Below the pieces are notes generated by a model that saw only the letters and a list, made by a program, of their open reading frames with translations, was not told the origin of the DNA and ran no database searches. A stretch of 64,000 nt of DNA from Paraferrimonas sp. SM1919 (GTDB taxonomy: Bacteria; Pseudomonadota; Gammaproteobacteria; Enterobacterales; Shewanellaceae), in assembly GCF_010993985.1 (NCBI RefSeq), contig NZ_WINH01000019.1, positions 26,348-90,347 of the forward strand. Direction: 5' to 3'. Positions within the stretch are counted from its first letter, which is position 1; each line of letters begins with the position of its first letter. The translations under genes and the position numbers were made by a program. Shown piece after piece: positions 37,826 to 47,478 of this stretch.

Positions 37826-38434
37826 CTATACCGAGGCACTAGGACGCTGGCTGATTTGTTTGTACCAGTTTTGTAGATTAGGATGTTCTTCTGTTAAACG
37901 AACCTTAATCACACGGGCAAAATCTATGCTGCATAATAGCGTGATATCGGCGATACTAAATGTATCGCCAGCGGCATAATCATTATCAGTAAAATGTTTT
38001 TCTAACCTTTTTAGATAGCTATGGGCACTATTAATGCATTGCTCTCCCCAACTTGGATTTGGAGTCATGCGATCTTTAAAGTAACCAGTAGAATGTTGAA
38101 AGCCCATGCCCACCACATTCATAAAGTACAGCTCAATTTGCCGATGGTGCATTTCGATTAATGCCTGCTCTAGCGGGCTTTTACCAAATAAAGAATGATC
38201 ACCAGCAACCGCAGCAAGGTAGCGACAAATGGCGACGGTTTCCCCAATACAGGTACCATCATCAAGCTCAAGAAAAGGGATTTTACTGCTTGGATTTTTA
38301 ACCAAAAGTTCAGGTTTGAGGTTGTCGCCTCTGGCTAAATCAAGTTCGATTAAAGCTAACTCAACGCCAACTTCATGGGCAAACATACGAACTCTTCTTG
38401 GGTTAGGCGCCTGTTGCGTTTGATAGAGTTTCAT
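37826..38434 (-). CDS. Glutathione S-transferase
   Basis: A normal-length (202 residues) cytosolic GST. The N-terminal thioredoxin fold has P-N-P-R-R-V-R-M, S-S-K-I-P-F-L-E-L with cis-proline, and G-E-T-V-A-I-C-R-Y-L for the gamma-glutamyl contact. The C-terminal helical half has S-I-A-D-I-T-L-L-C (N-capping box). It is first of the three-gene GST-MBL-SDR operon on the minus strand. Substrate unknown. Confidence 0.92.
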   Translation of the reverse strand: MKLYQTQQAPNPRRVRMFAHEVGVELALIELDLARGDNLKPELLVKNPSSKIPFLELDDGTCIGETVAICRYLAAVAGDHSLFGKSPLEQALIEMHHRQIELYFMNVVGMGFQHSTGYFKDRMTPNPSWGEQCINSAHSYLKRLEKHFTDNDYAAGDTFSIADITLLCSIDFARVIKVRLTEEHPNLQNWYKQISQRPSASV

Positions 38435-38607
38435 AGCAGTCCTCGAGGTAAAATTTAGATTGTTGTTAATAATTTGTCACAAACAATGACAATAATCAAC
38501 GTTAAAAACATATAAGTTAATCAATGGTTTAATTTAAGTCATTAAAGGGTGGTGATATTTTGGTCGCTTTTTTTGATGGTTCATTTTAAGCAATATTAAG
38601 GTAAAAA

Positions 38608-39954
38608 ATGTTTAGCACATTGTCATCTAAACTAGGGTTGCTCACCTTAGGATATGGCTTAACTGCATGGATTATTTATTTAGCACTGTTTACCGTTCCT
38701 GTGGATAGCGGACAATTGGTTCTTTCTCGAACGTTAATTACGCTGCTATTGCTGCCAATCTTGATTAAGTATTTGATTCAGTTGTTAGCACTGCCTTGTT
38801 ACGCCTGGATTGAAAGGCGTCGATTGAAGTATGGCAACTTAGCTACTGATACATTAGTTTCTGTGCTGCTGCCAGCCTATAACGAGGAAGTTGGCATTAT
38901 TGCCACATTAGAGTCGATTTTAGCGTCAGATTATCAACATTTTGAAGTGATAGTGATCAATGATGGTTCGACGGATTCAACTCACTCTAAATTAATTAAT
39001 TTTATTGGCTCCAGACAAATGTTTGGCATGAACGATAACATTAAATACCTAAGTATTGACAATGGCGGTAAGGCTAATGCTTTAAATCAAGGCCTTAAGT
39101 TAGCCAAGGGCGATATTATTATGACTATTGATGCTGACTGTTTGATGACAGCCACCACTATTAGCAACACTTTAAAACGCTTCACTAGCGCTAAAGTGGG
39201 CGCAGTCGCTGGTAATATCGTTATTGCTAATCAATACAAAGCTATTGAGTTTATTCAGCAGCTGGAATACTTATTTGGTTTTACCCTAAGACGCAGTGAT
39301 TCGACTTTTAATGCTCTAATGGTGATCGGTGGGGCTGCAGCGAGTTATCGTAAGCAAGTATTAGAAGAAGTCGGTGCTTTTAATCAAGATATTGTTACTG
39401 AAGACATTGAGATGTCAACTCGAATACTAGCGGCTGGCTATAAAACACGTTTTGCTGCTGATGCTATTACTTATACAGAAGCCCCCTCTACTTGGCGCAG
39501 TTTCTGTGAACAGCGATTACGATGGAAGTATGGTCGACTGCAAACCTTTCAAAAATTTAAATCGCTATTTTTTAGCCGCCAAGGTCATCATAATAAATAT
39601 TTAACTTGGTTGATTTTGCCGGTGGCTATTTATGCTGAGTTGGTGCTGCTATTTGAATTTTTAATAATCAGTCTAGCTATAGGTCATTGCAGCATTTATC
39701 AAGATTTTTGGCCAATGCTGTTACTGATTTCATTTCTAGCAGTGATTACCATGGTAAAAATATTTTTTATTTCAAATCAGAAACAACATAAAAAGTTGGT
39801 TTTGTTAGCGCCTCTAAGTTGGTTAATCTTTTATATAGTGGATGCGATTGAGTGGCAGGCACTGTATCGAAGTTTGAAACGATTAAGAAATAATAATCAA
39901 TTAAAGTGGCAAAAATGGCACAGACAGGGTATACAAATTGAAGGCGACAGTTAA
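38608..39954 (+). CDS. Processive family-2 glycosyltransferase (PgaC/hyaluronan-synthase type)
   Basis: The 448 residues have N-terminal TM helices (about 10-30 and 40-64). The GT-A domain has N-D-G-S-T (118-122), D-A-D (175-177), T-E-D (264-266, catalytic base) and Q-R-L-R-W (302-306). Further TM helices follow (about 323-346 and 358-378, then 392-412). The Q-x-x-R-W motif marks enzymes that extend and translocate polymers such as poly-N-acetylglucosamine or hyaluronan. No pgaABD or bcs partner is nearby, so the polymer cannot be named. The next gene, 85 bp on, is an unknown membrane protein. Confidence 0.88.
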   Translation: MFSTLSSKLGLLTLGYGLTAWIIYLALFTVPVDSGQLVLSRTLITLLLLPILIKYLIQLLALPCYAWIERRRLKYGNLATDTLVSVLLPAYNEEVGIIATLESILASDYQHFEVIVINDGSTDSTHSKLINFIGSRQMFGMNDNIKYLSIDNGGKANALNQGLKLAKGDIIMTIDADCLMTATTISNTLKRFTSAKVGAVAGNIVIANQYKAIEFIQQLEYLFGFTLRRSDSTFNALMVIGGAAASYRKQVLEEVGAFNQDIVTEDIEMSTRILAAGYKTRFAADAITYTEAPSTWRSFCEQRLRWKYGRLQTFQKFKSLFFSRQGHHNKYLTWLILPVAIYAELVLLFEFLIISLAIGHCSIYQDFWPMLLLISFLAVITMVKIFFISNQKQHKKLVLLAPLSWLIFYIVDAIEWQALYRSLKRLRNNNQLKWQKWHRQGIQIEGDS

Positions 39955-40039
39955 TGTGAATTAACAAGCTGACATTATTAATTTAAATCGTTACTCTATA
40001 AAGGTTTTTTACGACCTTTCGTTGTAGTTGGAGGTTCTT

Positions 40040-41101
40040 TTGGAATTGTCGTCATTTTTTTGTACCAAGGGTAAAGATAACCCGATTCGTTTTATTACTA
40101 TAGAGATCTTTGCAGTCATCGGTTTCGCATTGAGCTGGTTGGTTTTTGCCCATACACCATTATTATGGTTACTCGGTTTACTGATCATTGGGGTCATTAC
40201 GTTGTCTGCTTATCGGCGGGTGCTGGATTCAAAAAAAGGCTTACTTGGGGTTATCCTTTGTGCACTTGCTAATAGTATTTTATTTGCAAATTTGGTTGTG
40301 CCATCAGGCTGGCTTGGTTTGAGTATGAGTCTATTGCTGGTGGCCTTAACGACTTTTTTTGTAGCCAAAGATAAAAGCCAAACTCGTGGTCAGTTTGTCC
40401 AGGGGTATTGTGGTCCCAAACAGGTTACTCCAAGAATACGTCCAGCCAGAATGCGTATCGAACCAACGTTAGGGGAGCAGCCTCCAAAGTTAGCTGAGCC
40501 TAAAGATCAAATTGCCCAACATCAGTATGATTCTGAGCCCCCACATCAAGATTTATTGCAACAAAGCTGGCAGCAGTTACTGCAGCAGTTACAAGCCTTG
40601 CCATTAAAGCCGATCACCATAGCTGCGAGCCTGTTGGTAAGCCTATTGGTGATCACCATTATGGTGACACACTTGATTAATGACGAGGGTGAATACCAAG
40701 ATGAGTCGCCAGCGCAAGTGCAATCAGAACAGTTAAATAGCTCAGATGTTTCCCTAGATGATGGCTTAGATTTGCACTTAGTCGTTGCCAATAACCAATT
40801 TTATGTAAGCTGGTTTGGTGAAGCGAACAGCAGTGGCCGCCTATGGGATCTCGCCACTGCAACAGGTGATCTAAGTTGTAGTGAATTAAGTTTTAATAAA
40901 AATGATAAATTCAGGCCAATTCAAGTAGACGTGCTCGACACCGGTAAAACTCGCGCTCAGTTCAGTCCCCTTGATACTAAGGCAATTATAAATCAGCTAG
41001 CAAAAAGGAATCAGGCGAGTATTTGTGGCTATAAATTTAGTCTAAAAGGAAGCACCAATGCGATGAGTATTAATGATGATTTTTTTAATTTAATGGATTA
41101 A
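40040..41101 (+). CDS. Unrecognised multi-pass membrane protein beside GT2 gene
   Basis: I do not recognise a family. The 353 residues have three to four N-terminal hydrophobic helices (within about 15-115) and a charged cytosolic linker rich in P, Q and R (about 125-185). A further TM helix (about 195-215) leads to a soluble extracytoplasmic tail with two cysteines (D-L-S-C and A-S-I-C-G) that may pair. Start is TTG at 40040 with GGAGG five bases before it; a TTG four codons upstream is poorer. Position suggests a role with the glycosyltransferase or the chemoreceptor, but nothing proves it. Confidence 0.65.
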   Translation: MELSSFFCTKGKDNPIRFITIEIFAVIGFALSWLVFAHTPLLWLLGLLIIGVITLSAYRRVLDSKKGLLGVILCALANSILFANLVVPSGWLGLSMSLLLVALTTFFVAKDKSQTRGQFVQGYCGPKQVTPRIRPARMRIEPTLGEQPPKLAEPKDQIAQHQYDSEPPHQDLLQQSWQQLLQQLQALPLKPITIAASLLVSLLVITIMVTHLINDEGEYQDESPAQVQSEQLNSSDVSLDDGLDLHLVVANNQFYVSWFGEANSSGRLWDLATATGDLSCSELSFNKNDKFRPIQVDVLDTGKTRAQFSPLDTKAIINQLAKRNQASICGYKFSLKGSTNAMSINDDFFNLMD

Positions 41102-41230
41102 TTAAAGTTTATCGTTAATGGCTGCTCAATGGGGCTGGATATTTTTTTAGCCCCTAAAACAATAATAATATTTTTTAAAACCGATCTCGCAGTTTGAGTT
41201 GTCGCGTGATCACAAAAGAAGGATGATTTT

Positions 41231-43255
41231 GTGAAGTTCACTGTAGCACAAAAAATTTCAGCAGGTTTTGGGGTGATCCTGCTGTTACTATTGACCCTAG
41301 GGATCATGTTCTATCAAGCCATATCCTCGGTAAAAGACCATTCCGTGGTGATCCAACAACAGGTTATTCCTATTTTGGATGGGAGCGTTAAGCTCAAGAC
41401 TCAACTAGCAGAACAGCAAAGGATTTTTGTATCTGCTTTTCATGCTGATAGTGAGCAGGTGCTCAATGATTTATCCCAGCAAAGTCAATCGAATGTGGCA
41501 GGCTATCAACAACAGGTCGAGACATTAGCGCAGCGAGTAGCAAATAATGAGCAGCTCAAGTTAGAACTTGATAGCGCTAGAAGTGATAAATTAAAAATTG
41601 ATGCTAGCTTACAGCAGTTGTTACAAATTCGTTCCAATGTGATCAAGCAACTGCTCGATTACAATCGTTTGATGGGAGAGTGGCAACAAAACCTCTCAAG
41701 CAGTAAAGCCACTTATAAATCGATCCAGTCGCAATTGGATTCTGAGCAACAACGAAGCACATGGACACCGATTTTATCTGAGCTTACGGTTCAATCTGAC
41801 ACGATATTATTGTTGATGTTTCGTTTGCAAGGTGCCGAAAATGAAAATGCTCAGGGATTAATGGCGACGGTGTTAGAACAACAAGCATGGCAACTGATAG
41901 AAAATATTGCAAAACTTGAAAATGCCGAGTTAAGCCTTAACGATAGCCAACGCCAATTGCTCTTGTCTTTAACTGAAAATTTAGAAGATGCGATTGCCGA
42001 TTTAATCGATGCCAAAATGAATGCCCAGGAAGCCCTCGATAACGCCACCGCACTTAGCTCAAAGTTCCAACAAGATTATCAGAGTGTGCTGTTAGGATTA
42101 AATGCATTACTTGATTCCGTTCAAGACTATTCTGAGCAAGCCAATGGACAATTAACCAAAGAACTAGACAATCGCCAAATGCAAAGTGTGGTGTTTATGC
42201 TGGTGGCATTGCTTATTGCTGGTGTCAGTGCCTATGTGATCATTGCTCCTATTGTTTCTGGTATTAAAAAAATTAATCATTCCTTAGCGTTGATTGCTTC
42301 GGGAGACATGAGCCAGTCGTTAAAATTAGGCAGCCGCGATGAATTAGAAACGGTATCGGATAATATCAACATTTTAAGAAGCTCCTTAAGTCAGCTGATT
42401 AGCAATATTATTTCGAGTTCACAACAGTTGGCATCCGCCTCTGAGCAAACCTCGGCCGTTTCAACACAGAACTCGGCAGGTTTAACATCACAGCGACAGC
42501 AAATTGAATCAGTGTCAAGTTCTACTTTTGAACTCCATAGCAGCAGTGCAGAAGTGGCGAAACATGCGCAACTGGCTCAACAGCAAATTGAAAAAGCTCA
42601 GCAACGTGCCGAACAAATTAATTTGTTATCAAGCTTGACTAAAAACACCATTAATTCTTTGGCACAGGAAATGACCCAAGCATCAGCCGTGATCACCGAT
42701 TTAAGTCAAAAAACCAAAGACATTGAAATGGTTGTAGAAGTGATTAATGCGATTGCCGAGCAAACCAATTTATTAGCGTTAAATGCGGCTATTGAAGCGG
42801 CCCGAGCAGGAGAGCAAGGCCGTGGATTTTCGGTCGTGGCGGATGAGGTTCGCAGTCTTGCCCAGCGTACTCAAAACTCAATTGGTGACATCCAACAAAC
42901 GGTTTCTAAGCTACAGCAACAAGCTAATAATGCAGTGGCAGTGATCAAACAAGGAGGACTTCAGGCTGAAGCTTGTATCAAGCATGCTGAGGGCTCCAGT
43001 GATGAAGCTGAGAAAATCTATCAAGAAGTTAACCTAGCATTAAATTCAGGCATGGAAATAGCTTCGGCCACAGAACAGCAGAATCAGGTTAGTGCCTCAT
43101 TATCTGAAAGCCTTGAAGAAATTGCCGCATTTTCAGAGCAATCAGCTTCAGGAGCGGTGCAATTGGAACGCTCCAGCAACGAGTTAGCTGCTTTAGCCGA
43201 GCGTCTGCATGGTAGCGTGACACAGTTTAAGTTGGACAGTAACGTCAGCAATTAA
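41231..43255 (+). CDS. Methyl-accepting chemotaxis protein
   Basis: The 674 residues have TM1 at about 10-30, a long helical periplasmic sensor (about 35-315, four-helix type with no recognised ligand pocket), TM2 at about 318-338 and a HAMP domain. The cytoplasmic coiled coil has the hairpin tip [26 protein letters not shown]. Glutamine/glutamate methylation heptads flank the tip. Start is GTG with AAGGA seven bases upstream. It signals through CheA/CheW coded elsewhere. Confidence 0.95.
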   Translation: MKFTVAQKISAGFGVILLLLLTLGIMFYQAISSVKDHSVVIQQQVIPILDGSVKLKTQLAEQQRIFVSAFHADSEQVLNDLSQQSQSNVAGYQQQVETLAQRVANNEQLKLELDSARSDKLKIDASLQQLLQIRSNVIKQLLDYNRLMGEWQQNLSSSKATYKSIQSQLDSEQQRSTWTPILSELTVQSDTILLLMFRLQGAENENAQGLMATVLEQQAWQLIENIAKLENAELSLNDSQRQLLLSLTENLEDAIADLIDAKMNAQEALDNATALSSKFQQDYQSVLLGLNALLDSVQDYSEQANGQLTKELDNRQMQSVVFMLVALLIAGVSAYVIIAPIVSGIKKINHSLALIASGDMSQSLKLGSRDELETVSDNINILRSSLSQLISNIISSSQQLASASEQTSAVSTQNSAGLTSQRQQIESVSSSTFELHSSSAEVAKHAQLAQQQIEKAQQRAEQINLLSSLTKNTINSLAQEMTQASAVITDLSQKTKDIEMVVEVINAIAEQTNLLALNAAIEAARAGEQGRGFSVVADEVRSLAQRTQNSIGDIQQTVSKLQQQANNAVAVIKQGGLQAEACIKHAEGSSDEAEKIYQEVNLALNSGMEIASATEQQNQVSASLSESLEEIAAFSEQSASGAVQLERSSNELAALAERLHGSVTQFKLDSNVSN

Positions 43256-43272
43256 CGGTAGCTGCAACAACA

Positions 43273-43314
43273 TTGGCGCCCTTGGCTTGAGTCCGTTAAT
43301 TAGGGCGCCAATTT
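43273..43314. terminator. Inverted repeat between MCP and DEAD-box genes
   Basis: A perfect 9-bp GC-rich stem (TTGGCGCCC with GGGCGCCAA) with a 21-base loop lies between convergent genes. The T tract is short, so termination is only likely. Confidence 0.4.
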
Positions 43315-43321
43315 GCTAGGC

Positions 43322-44638
43322 TTATTTCCTGTGTTTAGCCCAAGGGTCGTTATCCCCTCGGTTGCCCAGCTTGGCCGTTTGTTGTGCTCTTTGAGCAGAT
43401 GTTGGCTTGATTTTGACGGGCTTTTTCAAGTTTTGTTTATCTGCTGCAGCAGGTCTTTGTTTGGCGACAAAATTTAAGTCAGACTTTGGCAATGGCTTCC
43501 TAGGCTCAAATCCTTCGACTTGATTACGTTCGATAATCATATTTAATCGCTTTTCGATTGCACAGAGATTTTTAAAGTCATCTTTTGATACAAAAGTAAT
43601 GGCTTCCCCGAGTTTGCCTGCGCGGCCAGTTCGGCCAACCCTATGAATATAATCATCGGGCTCGAAAGGCAGATCATAATTGATGACACAATCTAGGCCT
43701 TCAATGTCGATACCACGAGCGGCGACTCCGGTAGCAACTAAGTAGTTCACTTGGCCTTTTGCAAACTGTTGTAGCACTTGAGTGCGAATAGCTTGGGAAC
43801 GGCCAGAATGGAATGATTCAGCAATGATCCCGCGTTTTTCAAGTTGACTCACTAATTTAGCAGCACCGGCCTTGGTTTGAATGAATATTAACGCTCTTGG
43901 ATATTCGCCAGACAGTAATAATTGGCTGATTAGAGTTGATTTTTTCTCTTTATCTACAGGGGTCAGCCATTGTTTTACCGTTTCGGCGGTGCGGTTTTTA
44001 GGTAACGCTTTAATGATAACCGGATCATTAAAGGTGTTTTTAGCGAGCCTCTGTAATGTGGGCGCCATGGTGGCTGAAAACAATAAATTTTGGCGATGTT
44101 TAGGTAACTGCTCAATGATCCGTTCAATGTCATCATAAAAGCCCATATCCAGCATTTTATCCGCTTCATCTAAGACTAAATAGTTAACTTCATCTAGATA
44201 AAGCGCCCTCTGAGTAAGTAAGTCCCTTAACCTACCTGGGGTGGCAATAAAAATATCCACCCCTTTTATTAATGCCTGCTTCTGTGCTTCATAGGGAACA
44301 CCACCGTAGGCGGCGAAAGTGGTCAAAGGAGAAACATCAATATAGTTGGCAATGTTTTTGGTTAATTGCTGAGCTAATTCTCTGGTTGGGCATAAAATGA
44401 GGGCACGAATACGTTTACCACGACATTTATGACCATTGTCTAGCTGTTGTATTAAAGGCAAGGTGAAGGCTGCTGTTTTACCGCTTCCGGTGGCGGCCAT
44501 TGCGATTAAATCTTTACCAGCTAATGCCTGTGGGATGGCCTGTTGTTGAATTTCCGTTGCGGCGGTGTAGTTCAGTTTATCAAGCATTGCTAATAGATTT
44601 TCAGCAAGCCCTAATTGTTCAAATGATTTGCAAGACAT
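43322..44638 (-). CDS. DEAD-box ATP-dependent RNA helicase (RhlE-like)
   Basis: The 438 residues contain motif Q (F-E-Q-L-G, then E-I-Q-Q-Q-A-I-P), motif I A-T-G-S-G-K-T, P-T-R-E-L-A-Q-Q, D-E-A-D, S-A-T, and the C-terminal A-T-G-V-A-A-R-G-I-D and H-R-V-G-R-T-G-R-A-G. A basic tail (about 375-438) would bind RNA. F-E-P-R-K-P-L-P resembles RhlE. The ATG at 44638 is preferred to a TTG four codons earlier; neither has a clear binding site. It acts in ribosome assembly or RNA turnover. Confidence 0.93.
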   Translation of the reverse strand: MSCKSFEQLGLAENLLAMLDKLNYTAATEIQQQAIPQALAGKDLIAMAATGSGKTAAFTLPLIQQLDNGHKCRGKRIRALILCPTRELAQQLTKNIANYIDVSPLTTFAAYGGVPYEAQKQALIKGVDIFIATPGRLRDLLTQRALYLDEVNYLVLDEADKMLDMGFYDDIERIIEQLPKHRQNLLFSATMAPTLQRLAKNTFNDPVIIKALPKNRTAETVKQWLTPVDKEKKSTLISQLLLSGEYPRALIFIQTKAGAAKLVSQLEKRGIIAESFHSGRSQAIRTQVLQQFAKGQVNYLVATGVAARGIDIEGLDCVINYDLPFEPDDYIHRVGRTGRAGKLGEAITFVSKDDFKNLCAIEKRLNMIIERNQVEGFEPRKPLPKSDLNFVAKQRPAAADKQNLKKPVKIKPTSAQRAQQTAKLGNRGDNDPWAKHRK

Positions 44639-44896
44639 GGAAGACGTCAATGAAGGTAAAATTGCCCTGATTATAGCATTTTGATTCCAATAACATGGGA
44701 TAATTTACGTTGGTCAGAGCATTAATTGGTCAAATTGAAACTTTGCTAGCTAAATGTCCTTACTGAAGTTGTTAAGCAAGGATTAAGTGGCTACTCATTA
44801 ATATGTTGGTGAGGTAATCGACTACCTTGTGTTTTATTCGTTTAAAGATAAAAATAAGCCGCTACAGGATGCTAGCGTGATGTTAAGGATAATTAG

Positions 44897-45571
44897 ATGT
44901 ACCTTCCGCTTTTATTAAATGATGGCCGTATGTATCTTAATATTGAAGGTCAGTTATGGTTAATCGATACGGGGTCTGCGGTCAGCTTTAGTAATAATAG
45001 AAAACTGGTTTTAGCAGGTGAATCTTTCGAGTTAGAGGAGCACTACCTTGGCTTTGACATTGAAATTCTCAATGGACAGCTGTCGCTCGCTTGTGAAGGT
45101 TTGCTTGGCACAGACATAATCAATCGCTTCGATTGGATATTTGATTTGAAAAATCAACAAGCTAGATTCTCAAGAAGTGAATTGCCTCTGCTACAAAATC
45201 AAATTAAAGCAGATTTTAGTTTTCAATGTCCTATTATCAATATTGAGATGTTAGGGCAGTCACAGCCTATGTTTTTTGATACCGGCTCCCAATTCAGTTA
45301 CCACCTTGAACGAGATATTACCCAATGCCAACAAAATGGAAAGTTGCATGATTACAGTCCAGCAGTGGGTTATTTTAACAGTGATAGCTTTATTGTCGAT
45401 GTCGATGTGTTGGGAATAAAAAGAGGCGAGATCATGGGGTTTTTACCCGAAACATCACCGCTATGTTCCAATCTTAAGCCTTTTAAAGTCAAAGGTATCT
45501 TAGGAAATAAAACCATAACAGAACATACTTTAGGTTATCATCCAAGTAGACAGATAATTTCATTGGCTTAA
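44897..45571 (+). CDS. Two-lobed retropepsin-like aspartyl protease candidate
   Basis: The 224 residues have two copies of an aspartyl protease signature. Lobe 1 has W-L-I-D-T-G-S (D24) and later G-L-L-G-T (68-71). Lobe 2 has M-F-F-D-T-G-S (D128) and G-I-L-G-N (200-203). Each is the D-T-G plus hydrophobic-hydrophobic-glycine pair that builds one half of a pepsin-type site, so one chain could supply a whole site. No signal peptide is visible. Most bacterial members are single-lobed dimers. Activity and substrate are unknown. It stands alone in a loosely packed region. Confidence 0.7.
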   Translation: MYLPLLLNDGRMYLNIEGQLWLIDTGSAVSFSNNRKLVLAGESFELEEHYLGFDIEILNGQLSLACEGLLGTDIINRFDWIFDLKNQQARFSRSELPLLQNQIKADFSFQCPIINIEMLGQSQPMFFDTGSQFSYHLERDITQCQQNGKLHDYSPAVGYFNSDSFIVDVDVLGIKRGEIMGFLPETSPLCSNLKPFKVKGILGNKTITEHTLGYHPSRQIISLA

Positions 45572-45966
45572 TACGACCTAAATGACAGCATCGCCGCTTG
45601 GCTTGGTCATTATTTGAGAGACAAGGACCGTTGCTTTACTGAGCGGCAGCCCTTGCTCGAACTTCTTCGGTGATTTGCGACAGTAAACCAGCTACTGATC
45701 CTTGCAAGCGCAGTATTGCAATCTCATCATACTCCCATCAACACATGACTTGCGCTTGTTTGTTATTACCATTGACCGTATCTGGATAAACTTGCAATTA
45801 GGATCTGTAAAGTATTGTAAAGTTGAGTAATATCGTTTTATTTTTAAAGTGCTGTGAGGGTAAAGTAAGTTTTACTTCCATAAAAAAATTTATGGCAAGT
45901 TAGACAAACCTAGCAGCAAAAATGGATTTCTATACTTGCTGTAAAATAATACGAAAGAGCATTACT
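45572..45966. promoter_or_regulatory. Intergenic region upstream of the sulfatase gene
   Basis: Holds no convincing gene. Two adjacent small hairpins lie at 45863-45877 (AAGTAA/TTACTT) and 45878-45895 (CCATAAA/TTTATGG), about 70-100 bp before the sulfatase ATG, and may belong to its leader. On the minus strand a 28-codon open stretch ends at a stop near 45638; it could be a decayed gene end but has no recognisable match. Confidence 0.3.
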
Positions 45967-47478
45967 ATGAAAAAAATTGCCCTCATTACTTTTATCTCTT
46001 CAGTTGGCCTTTGGGGTTGCAATGAAGCTGTTAAGGAAGAAAATGTTTCCGCCCAGGTTAAACGCCCAAATATTTTAATTTTAATGTCGGATAATCACTC
46101 AGATATCCACCTTGGCACTTATGGTGATAAGGTCGTGAAAACGCCGAATATTGATAAAATCGCGGCTCAAGGTATTAAATTTAACAATGCCTTTGGTGAG
46201 CAACCTTCTTGTTCACCTGCGCGAGCCGCAATGCTAACGGGACAAAACTCTTGGCGTTTAGGGGATGCCGCTAACTTATGGGGAAGTTTCCCGAAAGTCC
46301 CAGTTTACCCTGAATTACTTAAGCAGGCAGGTTATCATGTCGGCATTGAAGGCAAAGGTTGGGGCCCAGGCAAAGCCGAAGTAACAGGCTGGGAACATAA
46401 CCCCGGTGGTGAACGATACGGCTCTTTCGAAGAGTTTTACAATGAAATTGATAAAGGTGCACCTTGGATGTACTGGTATTCAAGTCGCGATCCACATCGT
46501 CCATTTAAACGTGAAGGTTGGAAGAAAGCTAATGTCGATTTAGCGGCCATCGAAGTGCCTTCTTATTTGCCTGACACTGAGGATGTTCGTAAAGACATTG
46601 GCGATTACTATTACGAAATTCAGTCTTTTGACCGCGAAGTAGAGTCATACTTATCCTTAGTGGGTGAAATGGGACAGTTGGACAATACCATTGTGATTAT
46701 TACCAGTGATAATGGTTGGCAGTTCCCAAGGGGATTAGCAAACTTATATGATGCGGGTACTAAGGTGCCTTTAATTGTGTATTATCCTAAAGGGTATAAA
46801 GGTGGTCGAGTTATTGATGATTTTGTGACTTTAAATGATCTCGCCCCCACTTTTCTTGAGTTAGCAGGTATTGAAATTCCGCAACAGATGACGGCTAAAT
46901 CCTTGGTTAATATTTTGCAATCAGATGCCTCGGGTCAAATCGAGCCAGAGCGTGATTTTGCGGTAACCGCTCGTGAGCGCCACGCTTATGTTCGTCAAGA
47001 TGGCAAAGGTTATCCAGGTCGAGCGATCCGCACCAAAGATTACCTATTAATTAAAAACTACACCCCAGAAGCTTGGCCGGCAGGTCAACCACCATTGTTT
47101 GGTGATGTTGATGCACATATGTTGCAGTACCCATCTCCGACAAAAATGGAAATGTTAGTTAACCGTGAAGACCCAGCCATCAAACCATTGTTTGAACTGT
47201 CATTTGGCAAGCGCCCAATGTATGAGCTTTATGATGTTAAAAACGATCCTGATCAAATTAACAACCTAGCGGCTGATCCAGCCTTTGCCAACGTTAAACA
47301 AGAACTGGAAGCTAAGCTGGTGGCTTATTTACAGCAAACCGGTGACCCAAGAGAAACCGAGGCGGTCTTTGATTGGGATGCTTCAGCCTATTACATGGAG
47401 AAGGACAAACGCCCCCGTCCGAGTCAAGAGGCAATTGAAGCGCTAGGTCTCGAGGAAGAATACAGTTACGTTGACTAA
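45967..47478 (+). CDS. Sulfatase lipoprotein (formylglycine, S1 family)
   Basis: The 503 residues start with a lipobox (L-W-G-C, Cys18), so it is anchored to a membrane facing the periplasm or surface. The catalytic cysteine C82 in C-S-P-A-R must be converted to formylglycine; the maturase is not in this window. Metal ligands include D42 and N43 (M-S-D-N-H) and the D-N-G region I-I-T-S-D-N-G-W. It cleaves sulfate esters, probably on a polysaccharide or sulfated sugar. The ATG at 45967 is preferred over 45922, where 15 extra residues would break the signal. Confidence 0.9.
   Translation: MKKIALITFISSVGLWGCNEAVKEENVSAQVKRPNILILMSDNHSDIHLGTYGDKVVKTPNIDKIAAQGIKFNNAFGEQPSCSPARAAMLTGQNSWRLGDAANLWGSFPKVPVYPELLKQAGYHVGIEGKGWGPGKAEVTGWEHNPGGERYGSFEEFYNEIDKGAPWMYWYSSRDPHRPFKREGWKKANVDLAAIEVPSYLPDTEDVRKDIGDYYYEIQSFDREVESYLSLVGEMGQLDNTIVIITSDNGWQFPRGLANLYDAGTKVPLIVYYPKGYKGGRVIDDFVTLNDLAPTFLELAGIEIPQQMTAKSLVNILQSDASGQIEPERDFAVTARERHAYVRQDGKGYPGRAIRTKDYLLIKNYTPEAWPAGQPPLFGDVDAHMLQYPSPTKMEMLVNREDPAIKPLFELSFGKRPMYELYDVKNDPDQINNLAADPAFANVKQELEAKLVAYLQQTGDPRETEAVFDWDASAYYMEKDKRPRPSQEAIEALGLEEEYSYVD

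Noticed and set aside
45618..45730. Short minus-strand coding-like stretch after the aspartyl protease gene
   Set aside because: Only about 28 codons are open and no family is recognisable; a decayed gene end is possible but unsupported.
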